This document shows positions 34,688-42,724 of a stretch of 64,000 bases of DNA, one piece after another (position 1 is the first letter of the stretch; the number at the start of each line of letters is the position of its first letter). A program made the translations under genes and the position numbers. The DNA comes from an uncultured Lachnospiraceae bacterium (GTDB lineage: Bacteria > Bacillota > Clostridia > Lachnospirales > Lachnospiraceae), in assembly GCA_910578405.1 (NCBI GenBank), contig CAJTQO010000004.1, forward strand, positions 1 through 64,000, read 5' to 3'. A model generated the notes under the pieces. It did not search any database. It was given only the letters and a program-made list of their open reading frames with translations, and was not told the DNA's origin.

Positions 34688-35804
34688 ATTCATAATCCAC
34701 TTTGATTAAATCCACATAAGGAAGCATATATTCTTCCACAATCTGATAGGACAGGTTACGCATATTAGCCAGTTTGCCCTTATAGTTTTCTTTGGTTAAT
34801 TGGTAGGCCGGGTTTTGCCTGATGATTTGGTCAGCCATATAATGGTTGATTTCAGGTGAAAAATGCAGGGTATCCATATAATTTTCCAAGTTGGTGATAA
34901 TGTCTGTTTCGTCCTGAAAATAATACATTTCCACATTTTCATAAGCAACCAGCGTTCCGATAGCATGCTCCATGTTGTAAAGATAGGCTTCCAGGTCGCC
35001 GGTGCGGTAGAGGTTGTCCCAAAAAAGCATGGAATAAGCCGGGAAAAATATTATGAATTTGGTTTCCGGGTGGTTTTCCACTTGGGTTTTTACCAAGGAG
35101 ACATTGGCTTCCAGGACTGCCTGGTAATGGCTGGCTTCTTTCATGGGAGCTATCTGCGCTTTGCGCAGATACAGCCCCAATGCCATATCCTGGTTAAATT
35201 CTTTCCATTGCGCCCAATTGTAGGAGTTGTTTTCATCATAATTGCCAAGAAGGGAATTGGCAACCATATAAGGGATTTTCTCAAACAACACCCCTTTGTT
35301 GTAAAGGTATTTCACATCATTGAAAGGATTTTTGTCATACAGGTACATAGGGCATCCAGTCAGTTCATAGGTGGGGGTTGGGTCGGCGGCAAGAGAGGAG
35401 GTATCCATACTGTAAAACACGTAGTCTAAGTTGTGCTTTTCATAGGCGGCGTCCAGCAGGTAACACAGGTCGGCGGTGGCGCCGTAGGAACGCACCGCTT
35501 TGATGGCATTGCAGTGAAAGCCTTCATTGAACCAGCCGTTATTATAATTTTCCGCAACGGAGGAACCTACAATAAGGCTGTCATAATCAAAAGTGCGCAG
35601 GGAGCCGATGCATTGGTATTCTTTGTCAGTCAGCGCCGCTTTCAGCCCGAACCATGGTTTATGGTAATGGAAAAAGGGGTCTGCAAGGAATGTCAGGGCG
35701 CCTATGACGGCCAGGAAAAAGAGGCTTCTTAAAAAAAACTGTTTTAGGAAGAGGCATGGAATGTCCTGTGAATGGGTGTGTTTGTTTATGAATGTCTGCT
35801 GCAT
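34686..35804 (-). CDS. DltD/AlgJ-like SGNH protein, partner of MBOAT
   Basis: A 372-residue protein with one N-terminal TM segment (about 24-43) and an extracytoplasmic domain. Motifs of an SGNH-like acyl-handling fold: SLIVGSSVAENYNNGW (block I with the catalytic Ser) and TLHFSPEINHYMADQI near the C-terminus (Asp-x-x-His: DTLHFSP). It lies 240 bases downstream of an MBOAT acyltransferase gene on the same strand, the usual arrangement of AlgI-AlgJ/X, DltB-DltD and PatA-type pairs that acylate surface polymers. Substrate unknown. ATG has AAAGGATTTGT upstream. Confidence 0.78.
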   Translation of the reverse strand: MQQTFINKHTHSQDIPCLFLKQFFLRSLFFLAVIGALTFLADPFFHYHKPWFGLKAALTDKEYQCIGSLRTFDYDSLIVGSSVAENYNNGWFNEGFHCNAIKAVRSYGATADLCYLLDAAYEKHNLDYVFYSMDTSSLAADPTPTYELTGCPMYLYDKNPFNDVKYLYNKGVLFEKIPYMVANSLLGNYDENNSYNWAQWKEFNQDMALGLYLRKAQIAPMKEASHYQAVLEANVSLVKTQVENHPETKFIIFFPAYSMLFWDNLYRTGDLEAYLYNMEHAIGTLVAYENVEMYYFQDETDIITNLENYMDTLHFSPEINHYMADQIIRQNPAYQLTKENYKGKLANMRNLSYQIVEEYMLPYVDLIKVDYE

Positions 35805-35841
35805 ACAAATCCTTTCCTGTCTTTTTAATTCATTCCAAGCG

Positions 35842-35965
35842 GTATCTGTTTCTGCTTTTCTTTGCCGTTGGCTTTATCTGTTTCTGCTTTTCTTTGCCGT
35901 TGCTTTATCTGTTTCTGCTTTTCTTTGTTTGACTTTACTTATTTCCGCTTTTCTTTGTTTTTATC
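35842..35965. repeat. Tandem repeat, about 31 bases, in leader of SGNH gene
   Basis: The core TATCTGTTTCTGCTTTTCTT recurs at 35843, 35875 and 35906, with a fourth diverged copy (TTATTTCCGCTTTTCTTTG) near 35938. It lies between the MBOAT and SGNH genes and is pyrimidine-rich on the + strand, hence purine-rich in the transcript. Confidence 0.8.
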
Positions 35966-36048
35966 ATTTTTTTGTTGTTTCCTGTTTTATTCGGTTCTGA
36001 CGTGGAAGCGGCAAAATCCGGAGGGATTTCCTGTTGTTGCGTGTGCGG

Positions 36049-37545
36049 TCAGAAATTAAAATAAATAAAGGCGCTCACCTGTGAAAAAGAGATGAATGAC
36101 CAGAGGAAGAGGAAGACAATATACCAGCAAAATCCGGAGCGGTAATTGGATGTTTCCACGATTTCCAATGTATTTTTTCTGGTAAGCGCAAAGCCGCTGA
36201 TGGCAAGCATCAATAGGAATACGGCAATATAGGCAGTGTTTAGGAGGTTGGGGGCAAACATGGAAATGGCCTGTTTAAAAATATAAAATTCCGGGATATC
36301 CATGGTGGCCGCCAGTTTATAAATATATCCTGTATTTTTAAAAGAAAATAGGTTTTTAAACATTTGGAAGGCGTGTGTCATGCTTTCACTGCGAAAGAAA
36401 AACAGCGAAAGGTTAAAAAAGGAAAAGGTAAACAGCCATCCAAGCCAGCGCGGGATATGGAACCGGGCTGGCTCTTTTTCCTCACAGCCTTTTACGCCTA
36501 CAATCCCCAGGTTGTCCCAAACTACCAGAAGGCCCTGCATTGTCCCCCATGCAACATAAGTCCAGTTGGCGCCATGCCATAGGCCGCTAAGCGCAAAAAT
36601 CACCATAGTGTTGCAAATCATCTTGGCTTTTCCCTTTTTGCTGCCGCCCAGGGGAATGTAAACATAAGTGACAAAAAAACGTGAAAGGGTCATGTGCCAG
36701 CGCTGCCAGAGTTCCTTTACGGAACACGCCTTATAAGGCGAACGGAAGTTTACCGGAAGCGCAATGTTGAACATATATCCAAGCCCCATAGCCATATCGC
36801 TGTAGCCGCTGAAGTCGAAATAGATTTGGAAGGTATAGGCCAGGATGACCAAAAAGGTGGAAGGGGCGTCCAGGAAATAGGTCTGTGCAAAGCCGAAATT
36901 GGTGGCAAGCGCCAGTACATCGGCCAACAGAACCTTTTTCGCCAGGCCCAGTACAAAAAGGGAGATGCCTTTTGCAAAGTTGGCAGGGGAAAAAGCGCGC
37001 TTTTCCAAGGCTTCGAACTGGGGAATCATTTCTTTGTACAATACAATGGGGCCTGCAATCAACTGCGGAAAAAAGGTGACAAAGGTAAGGTAATGCGCAA
37101 AGGGATAATGCCCTGCTTTCCCGGTGCAGCGGTCAATGATAAAAGATAACTGCTGGAAGGTAAAGAAGCTGATGCCAAGGGGGAGCAGGATATGTTTCAG
37201 GTTAAAATCCGTACGGAATATATAGTTGATGTTTTCTATAAAAAAATCATAATATTTAAAATAAAAAAGTATGCCAAGATTGATTGTGACGCCAGCCGCC
37301 AGCCCTATATGCCGCGCCTGCAGAGGCGGGAGGAATTGGAGGGCATAGCTTAACAGGTAGTTTACCAGGATGCTGAGGACGATAATGAGCAAATAATATA
37401 TATTAAAATACCCATAGAACCAGAGAGACATTCCGGCAAGGAAGAGCTGTGCCAGTTGGTATTTTTGCAGTTTATTCAGGCCATACCAGCCAAGAAGGAC
37501 AAGGGGCAGGAAAATTAATATAAAAATATAGGAATTAAAAAGCAT
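36049..37545 (-). CDS. MBOAT family O-acyltransferase (AlgI/DltB-like)
   Basis: A 498-residue polytopic membrane protein with about 11-12 TM segments. Family motifs are present: LFNSYIFILIFLP at the start, LPLGISFFTFQQLSFIIDRCTG, FPQLIAGPIV, YFDFSGYSDMAMGLGYMFNI, LWQRWHMTLSRFFVTYVYIPLGGS and the catalytic His in GLWHGANWTYVAWG. It moves acyl groups across the membrane to a surface polymer with an SGNH partner (34686). Start at 37545 (GAAAGGTATTTTGAT before ATG) matches the family; 17 upstream codons are open. The promoter is at 37702. Confidence 0.92.
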   Translation of the reverse strand: MLFNSYIFILIFLPLVLLGWYGLNKLQKYQLAQLFLAGMSLWFYGYFNIYYLLIIVLSILVNYLLSYALQFLPPLQARHIGLAAGVTINLGILFYFKYYDFFIENINYIFRTDFNLKHILLPLGISFFTFQQLSFIIDRCTGKAGHYPFAHYLTFVTFFPQLIAGPIVLYKEMIPQFEALEKRAFSPANFAKGISLFVLGLAKKVLLADVLALATNFGFAQTYFLDAPSTFLVILAYTFQIYFDFSGYSDMAMGLGYMFNIALPVNFRSPYKACSVKELWQRWHMTLSRFFVTYVYIPLGGSKKGKAKMICNTMVIFALSGLWHGANWTYVAWGTMQGLLVVWDNLGIVGVKGCEEKEPARFHIPRWLGWLFTFSFFNLSLFFFRSESMTHAFQMFKNLFSFKNTGYIYKLAATMDIPEFYIFKQAISMFAPNLLNTAYIAVFLLMLAISGFALTRKNTLEIVETSNYRSGFCWYIVFLFLWSFISFSQVSAFIYFNF

Positions 37546-37869
37546 ATCAAAATACCTTTCTTTGTATAATTCGGAAATTTGCCGGCGTTTCGGCATATAT
37601 TCAGCGTCTGTATTGCTCCCCTCCTAAAATGCGTGGGTGCGGACAGGAGACTGGCATGTGTTTTGGGATGCATTTTGGCGCATGGTCAAACACACTTAGA
37701 TAGTATAACACAATTTTAAGGAAAATCGTAACATTTATGGGGAAAGGCAGTATTTTATACTTTTTTAATAGGCGGACATAAAAGCGGCAAATTGGGAAAT
37801 AATGATAAAAGTAGATGGAATGAGGCGCTTTTGCATACAGAGGCGGTACTGGAATAGGAGGTTTGAAAG
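37546..37869. other. Divergent intergenic region MBOAT / DUF4358 lipoprotein
   Basis: Holds a promoter toward the MBOAT gene (37702). The DUF4358 gene has a good RBS (AATAGGAGGTTTGAAAG) but I could not pick a convincing promoter for it. No gene is seen. Confidence 0.4.
37702..37731 (-). promoter_or_regulatory. Candidate promoter for MBOAT-SGNH operon
   Basis: On the minus strand: -35 TTACGA (complement 37726-37731), 18-base spacer, -10 TATACT (complement 37702-37707). Confidence 0.4.
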
Positions 37870-38499
37870 ATGCGTGCATTGTCAGTTACATTTATCCTGG
37901 CGGTTGTATTATGGGCGTTTGCGGCGCCGGTTTTAACCGGATGCGGCGAAGGGGCAGTGGCTGGGTCGAATGCGGGCCGCGTGGAAAGTGGCCGAAGGGA
38001 AGTGGATGCGGATGCAGCGTCCGGGGAGATATTGCTAGGGATGGTGAGAGAGGAGGTCATAGGGATATTAGGGGAAAATTATTGGCCGGACAAGGAAATG
38101 ACGAAGGAGGAATTGGAAACGGAAACGGGGATTGGCCCTGGGCTATATACGGCATGCCTGGCAGAGGAGCAGAAGGTGGAAACGGACATTGACCGGATGA
38201 TTCTGATAAAGGCCAGGCCGGAATGTCTGACGGAAATTGAGACACTGTTGAACGCATACAGGGATTCCTTATTGGTAAAATATAAGGAAAGGCCGCAGGA
38301 GCTTGGGAAGGCATTGGCTTCCCGGATAGAAATCATTGACCAGTATGTCTGCTTTGTGCAGCTTGGGGCGGATACGGCAAAGGCGGCGCAGGAAGGGGAT
38401 GAACAAGTGATTGCCCAGTGCCAGCAGGAAAATGAAAGGGCAGTGGATATGATAGAACGGACAATTTTCGAAGCGCTCTTGCGACAAAGGGAAGAATAG
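37870..38499 (+). CDS. DUF4358 lipoprotein
   Basis: A 209-residue exported lipoprotein: signal peptide with lipobox VLTGCGEG (Cys at about 25), a short linker and a DUF4358 domain (about 55-200) with IGPGLYTACLAEEQKVETDIDRMILIKA and an ALASRIEIIDQYVCFVQLGAD helix. DUF4358 proteins often neighbour MBOAT genes in Lachnospiraceae-type genomes, which fits the divergent MBOAT here, so a role in the same surface acylation is plausible. Function unproven. Confidence 0.8.
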   Translation: MRALSVTFILAVVLWAFAAPVLTGCGEGAVAGSNAGRVESGRREVDADAASGEILLGMVREEVIGILGENYWPDKEMTKEELETETGIGPGLYTACLAEEQKVETDIDRMILIKARPECLTEIETLLNAYRDSLLVKYKERPQELGKALASRIEIIDQYVCFVQLGADTAKAAQEGDEQVIAQCQQENERAVDMIERTIFEALLRQREE

Positions 38500-38507
38500 G
38501 GTATAAT
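38479..38507 (+). promoter_or_regulatory. Candidate sigma-A promoter for VWA-like and HAD genes
   Basis: -35 TTGCGA (38479-38484), 17-base spacer, perfect -10 TATAAT (38502-38507). The -35 lies inside the last codons of the DUF4358 gene. Confidence 0.6.
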
Positions 38508-38509
38508 AG

Positions 38510-38541
38510 CGCACAGGCGCACAGGCGCACAGGCGCACAGG
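38510..38541. repeat. Four perfect copies of CGCACAGG
   Basis: An 8-base unit repeated four times in direct tandem, starting 3 bases after the -10 box, so it covers the predicted transcription start and early leader. Unit length not divisible by 3 and 100 percent identity suggest slippage-prone, variable copy number. Confidence 0.85.
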
Positions 38542-38590
38542 CAGAGGCATCGTGCGGGACCGGAAAGGGAACGCGCCTAAGGAAAGGGGG

Positions 38591-39160
38591 ATGGTTATGG
38601 CATTTGCTCCCGTGGAGAAGATGCAGATAAAAAATGCAGTTGAGAAAGCGCTCCATGCGCCTGGGAATTATGCAGGGAGTGTTTTGGAAATGGCGCTGGT
38701 TTTTGACTGCAGCCTTTCCGAAGGGCAGGCGAAAGAAGCGGGACGGGATATTGCGGCATTGTTGAAATCACACAGCGAAATATTCCGTAATGTAAGGCTG
38801 AACAGGATTTACTGGGAAGGGGATGGCAGTATAGGGAACGGGGTAATTTCCCTTCCCCATTTGCAAATGGGCGGCGGCCTGGAGGGGTACCGCTGCATCC
38901 AAGGCAGAAAAAGGGCGGAACTTCTGGCAGGATACCTGAAGAAATTCCAGGCCCGTTCAAAATTAATCCTGTTGGTGACGGATGGGAACTGTCTGGTGGA
39001 GGATGAGGAATTGTTCCGGGAGAACATGCATCCCTTTCTGTACCGCAAATTTGCGGCGATACGGCTGTACCCTGACAAAGAGAAGGCAGGATGCCGGACG
39101 GTAAGCATACATATGGGAATGGAGAAAGGCTGGATGGCGGATGAAAGCAGTAGTGTTTGA
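38591..39160 (+). CDS. VWA-like domain protein
   Basis: A 189-residue soluble protein. LVFDCSLSEG gives a DxSxS MIDAS-type metal site, and KLILLVTDGNCLVEDEEL gives the later strand with TDG, both as in von Willebrand factor A domains. Family membership beyond that is not clear. ATG 38591 or 38597 can be used (AAGGAAAGGGGG upstream). Its end overlaps the HAD gene by 20 bases, so the two are coupled. Role unknown. Confidence 0.6.
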   Translation: MVMAFAPVEKMQIKNAVEKALHAPGNYAGSVLEMALVFDCSLSEGQAKEAGRDIAALLKSHSEIFRNVRLNRIYWEGDGSIGNGVISLPHLQMGGGLEGYRCIQGRKRAELLAGYLKKFQARSKLILLVTDGNCLVEDEELFRENMHPFLYRKFAAIRLYPDKEKAGCRTVSIHMGMEKGWMADESSSV

Positions 39161-39806
39161 TATGGACGGAATATTATTTGACACCGAAAGGATAAGCTGT
39201 GAGTGCTGGAAAGAAACCGGGGAAGAGATGGGGCTTGGGGATATCAGTGAAGGGGTTACAGGCTGTATCGGGTTAAATAAAAATGATGCAACGGCTCTGA
39301 TACACAGGCTCTATGGCGAGGATTTTCCCTGGGAAGAATTCCGCGCCCGCGCCCATGCGCGGATGGACAGGCGCATTGCCAGAGAAGGGCTCCCGGTAAA
39401 GACGGGAGTTAGGGAAATCCTGGAATATCTGGAAAAACAAGGATATCTGGTCGGCCTGGCGTCTTCCACGGCAATGCAAGGTGTGATGGGACATTTGGAG
39501 CAATCCGGGCTGACACAGTTTTTTCAAGTAATTGTGACCGGGGATATGGTGGAACACAGCAAGCCGGAACCGGATATCTATTTAAAGGCATGTGAAAAGC
39601 TGGGAGCGGCTCCTGCAGATGCAATGGCGGTGGAAGATTCGCCCAATGGAATCCGGTCTGCATACCGTGCGGGAATGAAACCTGTGATGGTTCCCGACAT
39701 GATTGCGCCTACCCCGGAAATTGAGGAGATGTTATTTGGTAAATTTACTACTTTGCTGGATATGCTGGAGTATTTAAAGGGTCTGGAATGTAATGGAGAA
39801 AAGTAA
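39141..39806 (+). CDS. HAD superfamily phosphatase/phosphoglucomutase-like (subclass IA)
   Basis: A 221-residue HAD hydrolase. Motif I FDMDGILFDTE (nucleophile Asp and acid/base Asp), motif II LASST, motif III K in HSKPEPDIYLKA, motif IV VEDSPNGIRSAYRAGM. Cap domain C1 is helical (residues 15-85). The sequence is close to beta-phosphoglucomutase-like proteins, but the substrate cannot be told. Starts inside the end of the VWA-like gene. Confidence 0.9.
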   Translation: MKAVVFDMDGILFDTERISCECWKETGEEMGLGDISEGVTGCIGLNKNDATALIHRLYGEDFPWEEFRARAHARMDRRIAREGLPVKTGVREILEYLEKQGYLVGLASSTAMQGVMGHLEQSGLTQFFQVIVTGDMVEHSKPEPDIYLKACEKLGAAPADAMAVEDSPNGIRSAYRAGMKPVMVPDMIAPTPEIEEMLFGKFTTLLDMLEYLKGLECNGEK

Positions 39807-39891
39807 AGGGGAATGCAGTCTGTGGTTAGATGCGGCATTGGCTACAGACGATGCATTTGGGAAAAGATGATATGGAAAAATGGAGGAGCGT

Positions 39892-40998
39892 ATGGCAAAA
39901 TCAAAAGTATACTACACCGATATGAGGACATCGTTTAGTGAGAACCTTCCGCAGAAGCTGGAACGGCTGATGAAAACGGCAGGAATCGGGGAGATTGATT
40001 TCAAAAAGAAATATGCGGCGATTAAGATTCATTTTGGAGAACCGGGGAATTTGGCTTATTTACGGCCCAACTATGCGGCTGTGGCAGTGAAGGTGATTCA
40101 GGAATTGGGAGGCAAGGCATTTCTGACCGACTGCAACACTCTGTATGTGGGCGGCAGGAAAAATGCGCTGGATCATATGGATGCGGCATATCAGAATGGG
40201 TTTTCCCCTTTTTCCACAGGATGCCATGTAATTATTGCGGATGGCTTGAAAGGGACCGATGAGGTTTTAGTGCCTGTGGAAGGCGGGGAATATGTAAAAG
40301 AGGCTAAGATTGGCCGCGCGGTTATGGATGCGGATGTGTTTATTACGCTGAATCACTTTAAAGGGCATGAAGCTACAGGATTTGGCGGCGCGTTGAAGAA
40401 CATTGGCATGGGCTGCGGCTCCAGAGCCGGGAAGATGGAGATGCACAGCGCCGGGAAACCTTTTGTAAATCGGGAGGCTTGTGTAGGTTGTGGAAGATGC
40501 ATAAAAATATGCGCCCATGACGCTCCTTCCGTTACAGACGCAAAAGCTTCCATTGACCAGAATAAATGCGTAGGCTGCGGCCGTTGCATCGGCGTATGCC
40601 CTATGGATGCGGTGGAAGCGGCAGGGGATGAGTCCAATGATATCCTAAACCGGAAGATTGCGGAGTACAGCAAGGCAGTTTTGGCAGGAAGGCCGCATTT
40701 TCATGTCAGCCTGGTGGTGGATGTGTCCCCAAACTGTGACTGTCATGGGGAAAACGACATTCCTATTGTGCCCAATGTAGGCATGTTCGCATCTTTTGAT
40801 CCGGTAGCTTTGGATGTTGCCTGTGCCGATGCCGTGAACAGGCAGCCAGTGATTGCCAATAGTCAGTTGGATCGTATGCCTCATGTACATAATGACCATT
40901 TTATGGATTCCGCGCCCCAGACAAACTGGAAGTCCGCAATTGAACATGCAGTGAAGATTGGCATTGGCAATGCGGAGTATGAGCTGATTGAAATATAA
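39892..40998 (+). CDS. DUF362 protein with two [4Fe-4S] ferredoxin motifs
   Basis: A 368-residue iron-sulfur protein. The DUF362 domain (1-185 and 250-368) has AIKIHFGEPGNLAYLRP, TLNHFKGHEATGFGGALKNIGMGCGSRAGK and VGMFASFDPVALDVACADA. Two clusters are inserted: CVGCGRCIKICAHDA and CVGCGRCIGVCPMDA. Family members are common in anaerobes and of unproven redox function. Start 39892 has GGAGGAGCGT; the Met at 39880 overlaps that RBS. Confidence 0.92.
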   Translation: MAKSKVYYTDMRTSFSENLPQKLERLMKTAGIGEIDFKKKYAAIKIHFGEPGNLAYLRPNYAAVAVKVIQELGGKAFLTDCNTLYVGGRKNALDHMDAAYQNGFSPFSTGCHVIIADGLKGTDEVLVPVEGGEYVKEAKIGRAVMDADVFITLNHFKGHEATGFGGALKNIGMGCGSRAGKMEMHSAGKPFVNREACVGCGRCIKICAHDAPSVTDAKASIDQNKCVGCGRCIGVCPMDAVEAAGDESNDILNRKIAEYSKAVLAGRPHFHVSLVVDVSPNCDCHGENDIPIVPNVGMFASFDPVALDVACADAVNRQPVIANSQLDRMPHVHNDHFMDSAPQTNWKSAIEHAVKIGIGNAEYELIEI

Positions 40999-41014
40999 GC
41001 GAAAACAGACAAAG

Positions 41015-41054
41015 AAAAAAGACTGTTGCATTTGGAATGCGGCGGTCTTTTTTT
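41015..41054. terminator. Bidirectional terminator
   Basis: AAAAAAGACTGTTGCATT pairs (with G-T pairs) with AATGCGGCGGTCTTTTTT around TGG. Both A and T runs are present, suiting the convergent DUF362 and murG genes. Confidence 0.8.
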
Positions 41055-41091
41055 CTCCCATCCTTCTTTATTAATAGCAAAATTATGCCTG

Positions 41092-42171
41092 TTATGCCTT
41101 TTGCATCTGCGATGCCTTTTCTAACAGTTCTGTAATGGTTCGTATAGAGTTGAGCTGGTTGCTGCGCCCCATGGCGTCTATAAAGGTTTGTCTGGTAAAG
41201 TATAGTTCGTGGACTTTTTCAACCAGCAGATTTTCCGTAAGGTAATCTTCGTCTATGACAAGGCTGAAGCCTTGCGCTTCAAAAGATTTGGCATTCAGTA
41301 TCTGGTCGCCCCTGCTGCTGTGAGTAGGGAGGGGAATAAGCAGGTTAGGCTTTTTTAAAGCCAGCAGTTCACAGATGGAATTGGCGCCTGCCCTGGAAAT
41401 GACCAGATCTGCCATAGCGAAAATATCTTTTAATTCTGTCTTCACATATTCAAACTGTTTATAGCCCTGGATATTGAGCATTAGGTTATCCACTTTGTCT
41501 TTGCCGCAAATGTGAACCACTTGGAAATCTTCCAATAGCTTCGGCAAAGCGTCGCGTACTGCCTTATTGATGGCTTCTGCCCCCAGGCTGCCTCCTATCA
41601 CCATAATAACCGGTTTGTTGGAGGTGAATTTGCATAAATCATAAGCGGCTATCTTATTGCCTTTGGCCAGTTCCTCACGGATAGGGGAACCGGTAAGCGC
41701 CGCTTTTCCTTCCGGAAGCATAGGGACGGTTTCCGGAAAATTGCAGCATATTTTCTCCGCTACGGGAATGCATAGCTTATTGGCCAGCCCTGGCGTCATA
41801 TCCGATTCGTGGATAATGCAGGGAACGCCCAGGGACGCCGCCGCACGCACTACCGGGACGCTGACAAAACCGCCTTTGGAAAACAGTGTATCTGGCTCAA
41901 TCTGTTTTAAGTATTTCCTGGCTTCCAGGAAACCTTTCAATACCCGGAACGGGTCAGAAAAATTCTTTGGATCAAAATAGCGGCGGAATTTGCCGGTGGC
42001 AATCCCATAATAGGGAATATCGAAATCGGCGATTAGTTTTTTTTCTATTCCGTCGTAGGAACCTATATAATAGATTTCATAACCAAGTTCCCTTAGCTTC
42101 GGTATCAGGGCGATATTCGGGGTCACATGGCCTGCGGTACCGCCGCCGGTGAGGACTATTTTTTTTGCCAT
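41092..42171 (-). CDS. murG: UDP-GlcNAc:lipid I N-acetylglucosaminyltransferase MurG
   Basis: A 359-residue peripheral membrane GT-B enzyme that makes lipid II for peptidoglycan. N-terminal glycine loop GGGTAGHVTPNIAL, second loop FSKGGFVSVPVV, the HESDMTPGLANK acceptor motif, C-terminal IGGSLGAEAINKAVRD and donor-site ISRAGANSICELLALKKPNLLIPLP with the S-R-A-G-A-N-S signature. Length typical. It stands outside the usual mur/fts cluster, 73 bases after a TSCPD-domain gene, as in many Lachnospiraceae-type genomes. Confidence 0.95.
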   Translation of the reverse strand: MAKKIVLTGGGTAGHVTPNIALIPKLRELGYEIYYIGSYDGIEKKLIADFDIPYYGIATGKFRRYFDPKNFSDPFRVLKGFLEARKYLKQIEPDTLFSKGGFVSVPVVRAAASLGVPCIIHESDMTPGLANKLCIPVAEKICCNFPETVPMLPEGKAALTGSPIREELAKGNKIAAYDLCKFTSNKPVIMVIGGSLGAEAINKAVRDALPKLLEDFQVVHICGKDKVDNLMLNIQGYKQFEYVKTELKDIFAMADLVISRAGANSICELLALKKPNLLIPLPTHSSRGDQILNAKSFEAQGFSLVIDEDYLTENLLVEKVHELYFTRQTFIDAMGRSNQLNSIRTITELLEKASQMQKA

Positions 42172-42244
42172 CTGTCAGGCACCTCCAGATTGATTTCGAT
42201 GATACTAGGATTCTCTCTTCTTCTGTATTTATACCTATTCCCGG

Positions 42245-42487
42245 TCAGGGCGAAATCATGCTTTCTAACGCCTGTGCAAGCTGGTCAGGGCAGGAGGTGC
42301 TTTTGAAGCCGCAGCGGATGCCTTTTAACCTTTGTATGGCTTCTTCGGCTTTCATGCCCTGGATTAAGTGGGATATGCCTTGCAAATTGCCGTTGCATCC
42401 GCCAGTGAATGCAACGGATTTTACAACCCCGTCTTCCAGTTCAATGTCTATGGATGTGGAACAAACTCCTTTTGGCTGATATTTCAT
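42245..42487 (-). CDS. TSCPD domain protein (TIGR03905 family)
   Basis: An 80-residue protein. GVCSTSIDIELEDGVVKSVAF, GGCNGNLQGISHLIQGM and the C-terminal STSCPDQLAQALE define the family. TSCPD domains also occur at the C-terminus of adenosylcobalamin-dependent ribonucleotide reductases and may bind metal through Cys. Upstream of murG with its own promoter (42572). Confidence 0.9.
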   Translation of the reverse strand: MKYQPKGVCSTSIDIELEDGVVKSVAFTGGCNGNLQGISHLIQGMKAEEAIQRLKGIRCGFKSTSCPDQLAQALESMISP

Positions 42488-42571
42488 ATGGATAGCCCCT
42501 CTTTCTATTGTCGTATTTGTTATGCGCTGTCCTGCGGGAACTGCCTTTGCCGTCCGTACCCCATTGGAACG

Positions 42572-42600
42572 ATTATAACAGATAGTTCAAATTATTTCCA
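42572..42600 (-). promoter_or_regulatory. Candidate promoter for TSCPD-murG
   Basis: On the minus strand: -35 TGGAAA (complement 42595-42600), 17-base spacer, perfect -10 TATAAT (complement 42572-42577). Confidence 0.5.
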
Positions 42601-42608
42601 GTGTTATT

Positions 42609-42632
42609 CCGCAAACTTGTCGAAATTTGCGG
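42609..42632. repeat. Small hairpin between divergent promoters
   Basis: CCGCAAA and TTTGCGG with a 10-base loop, lying just upstream of the -35 boxes of both divergent promoters; a possible binding site. Confidence 0.4.
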
Positions 42633-42654
42633 ATGGGTTACAAGGCCGGACATA

Positions 42655-42684
42655 TTGTGGGATGGGGAGTTTATGCTTTATAAT
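42655..42684 (+). promoter_or_regulatory. Candidate promoter for 42725 gene
   Basis: -35 TTGTGG (42655-42660), 18-base spacer, perfect -10 TATAAT (42679-42684). It fixes the downstream Met at 42725 as the first usable start. Confidence 0.5.
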
Positions 42685-42724
42685 AATGGAATCAGGTAAA
42701 GGAAAACAGGAGCGGGGGGCAGGT

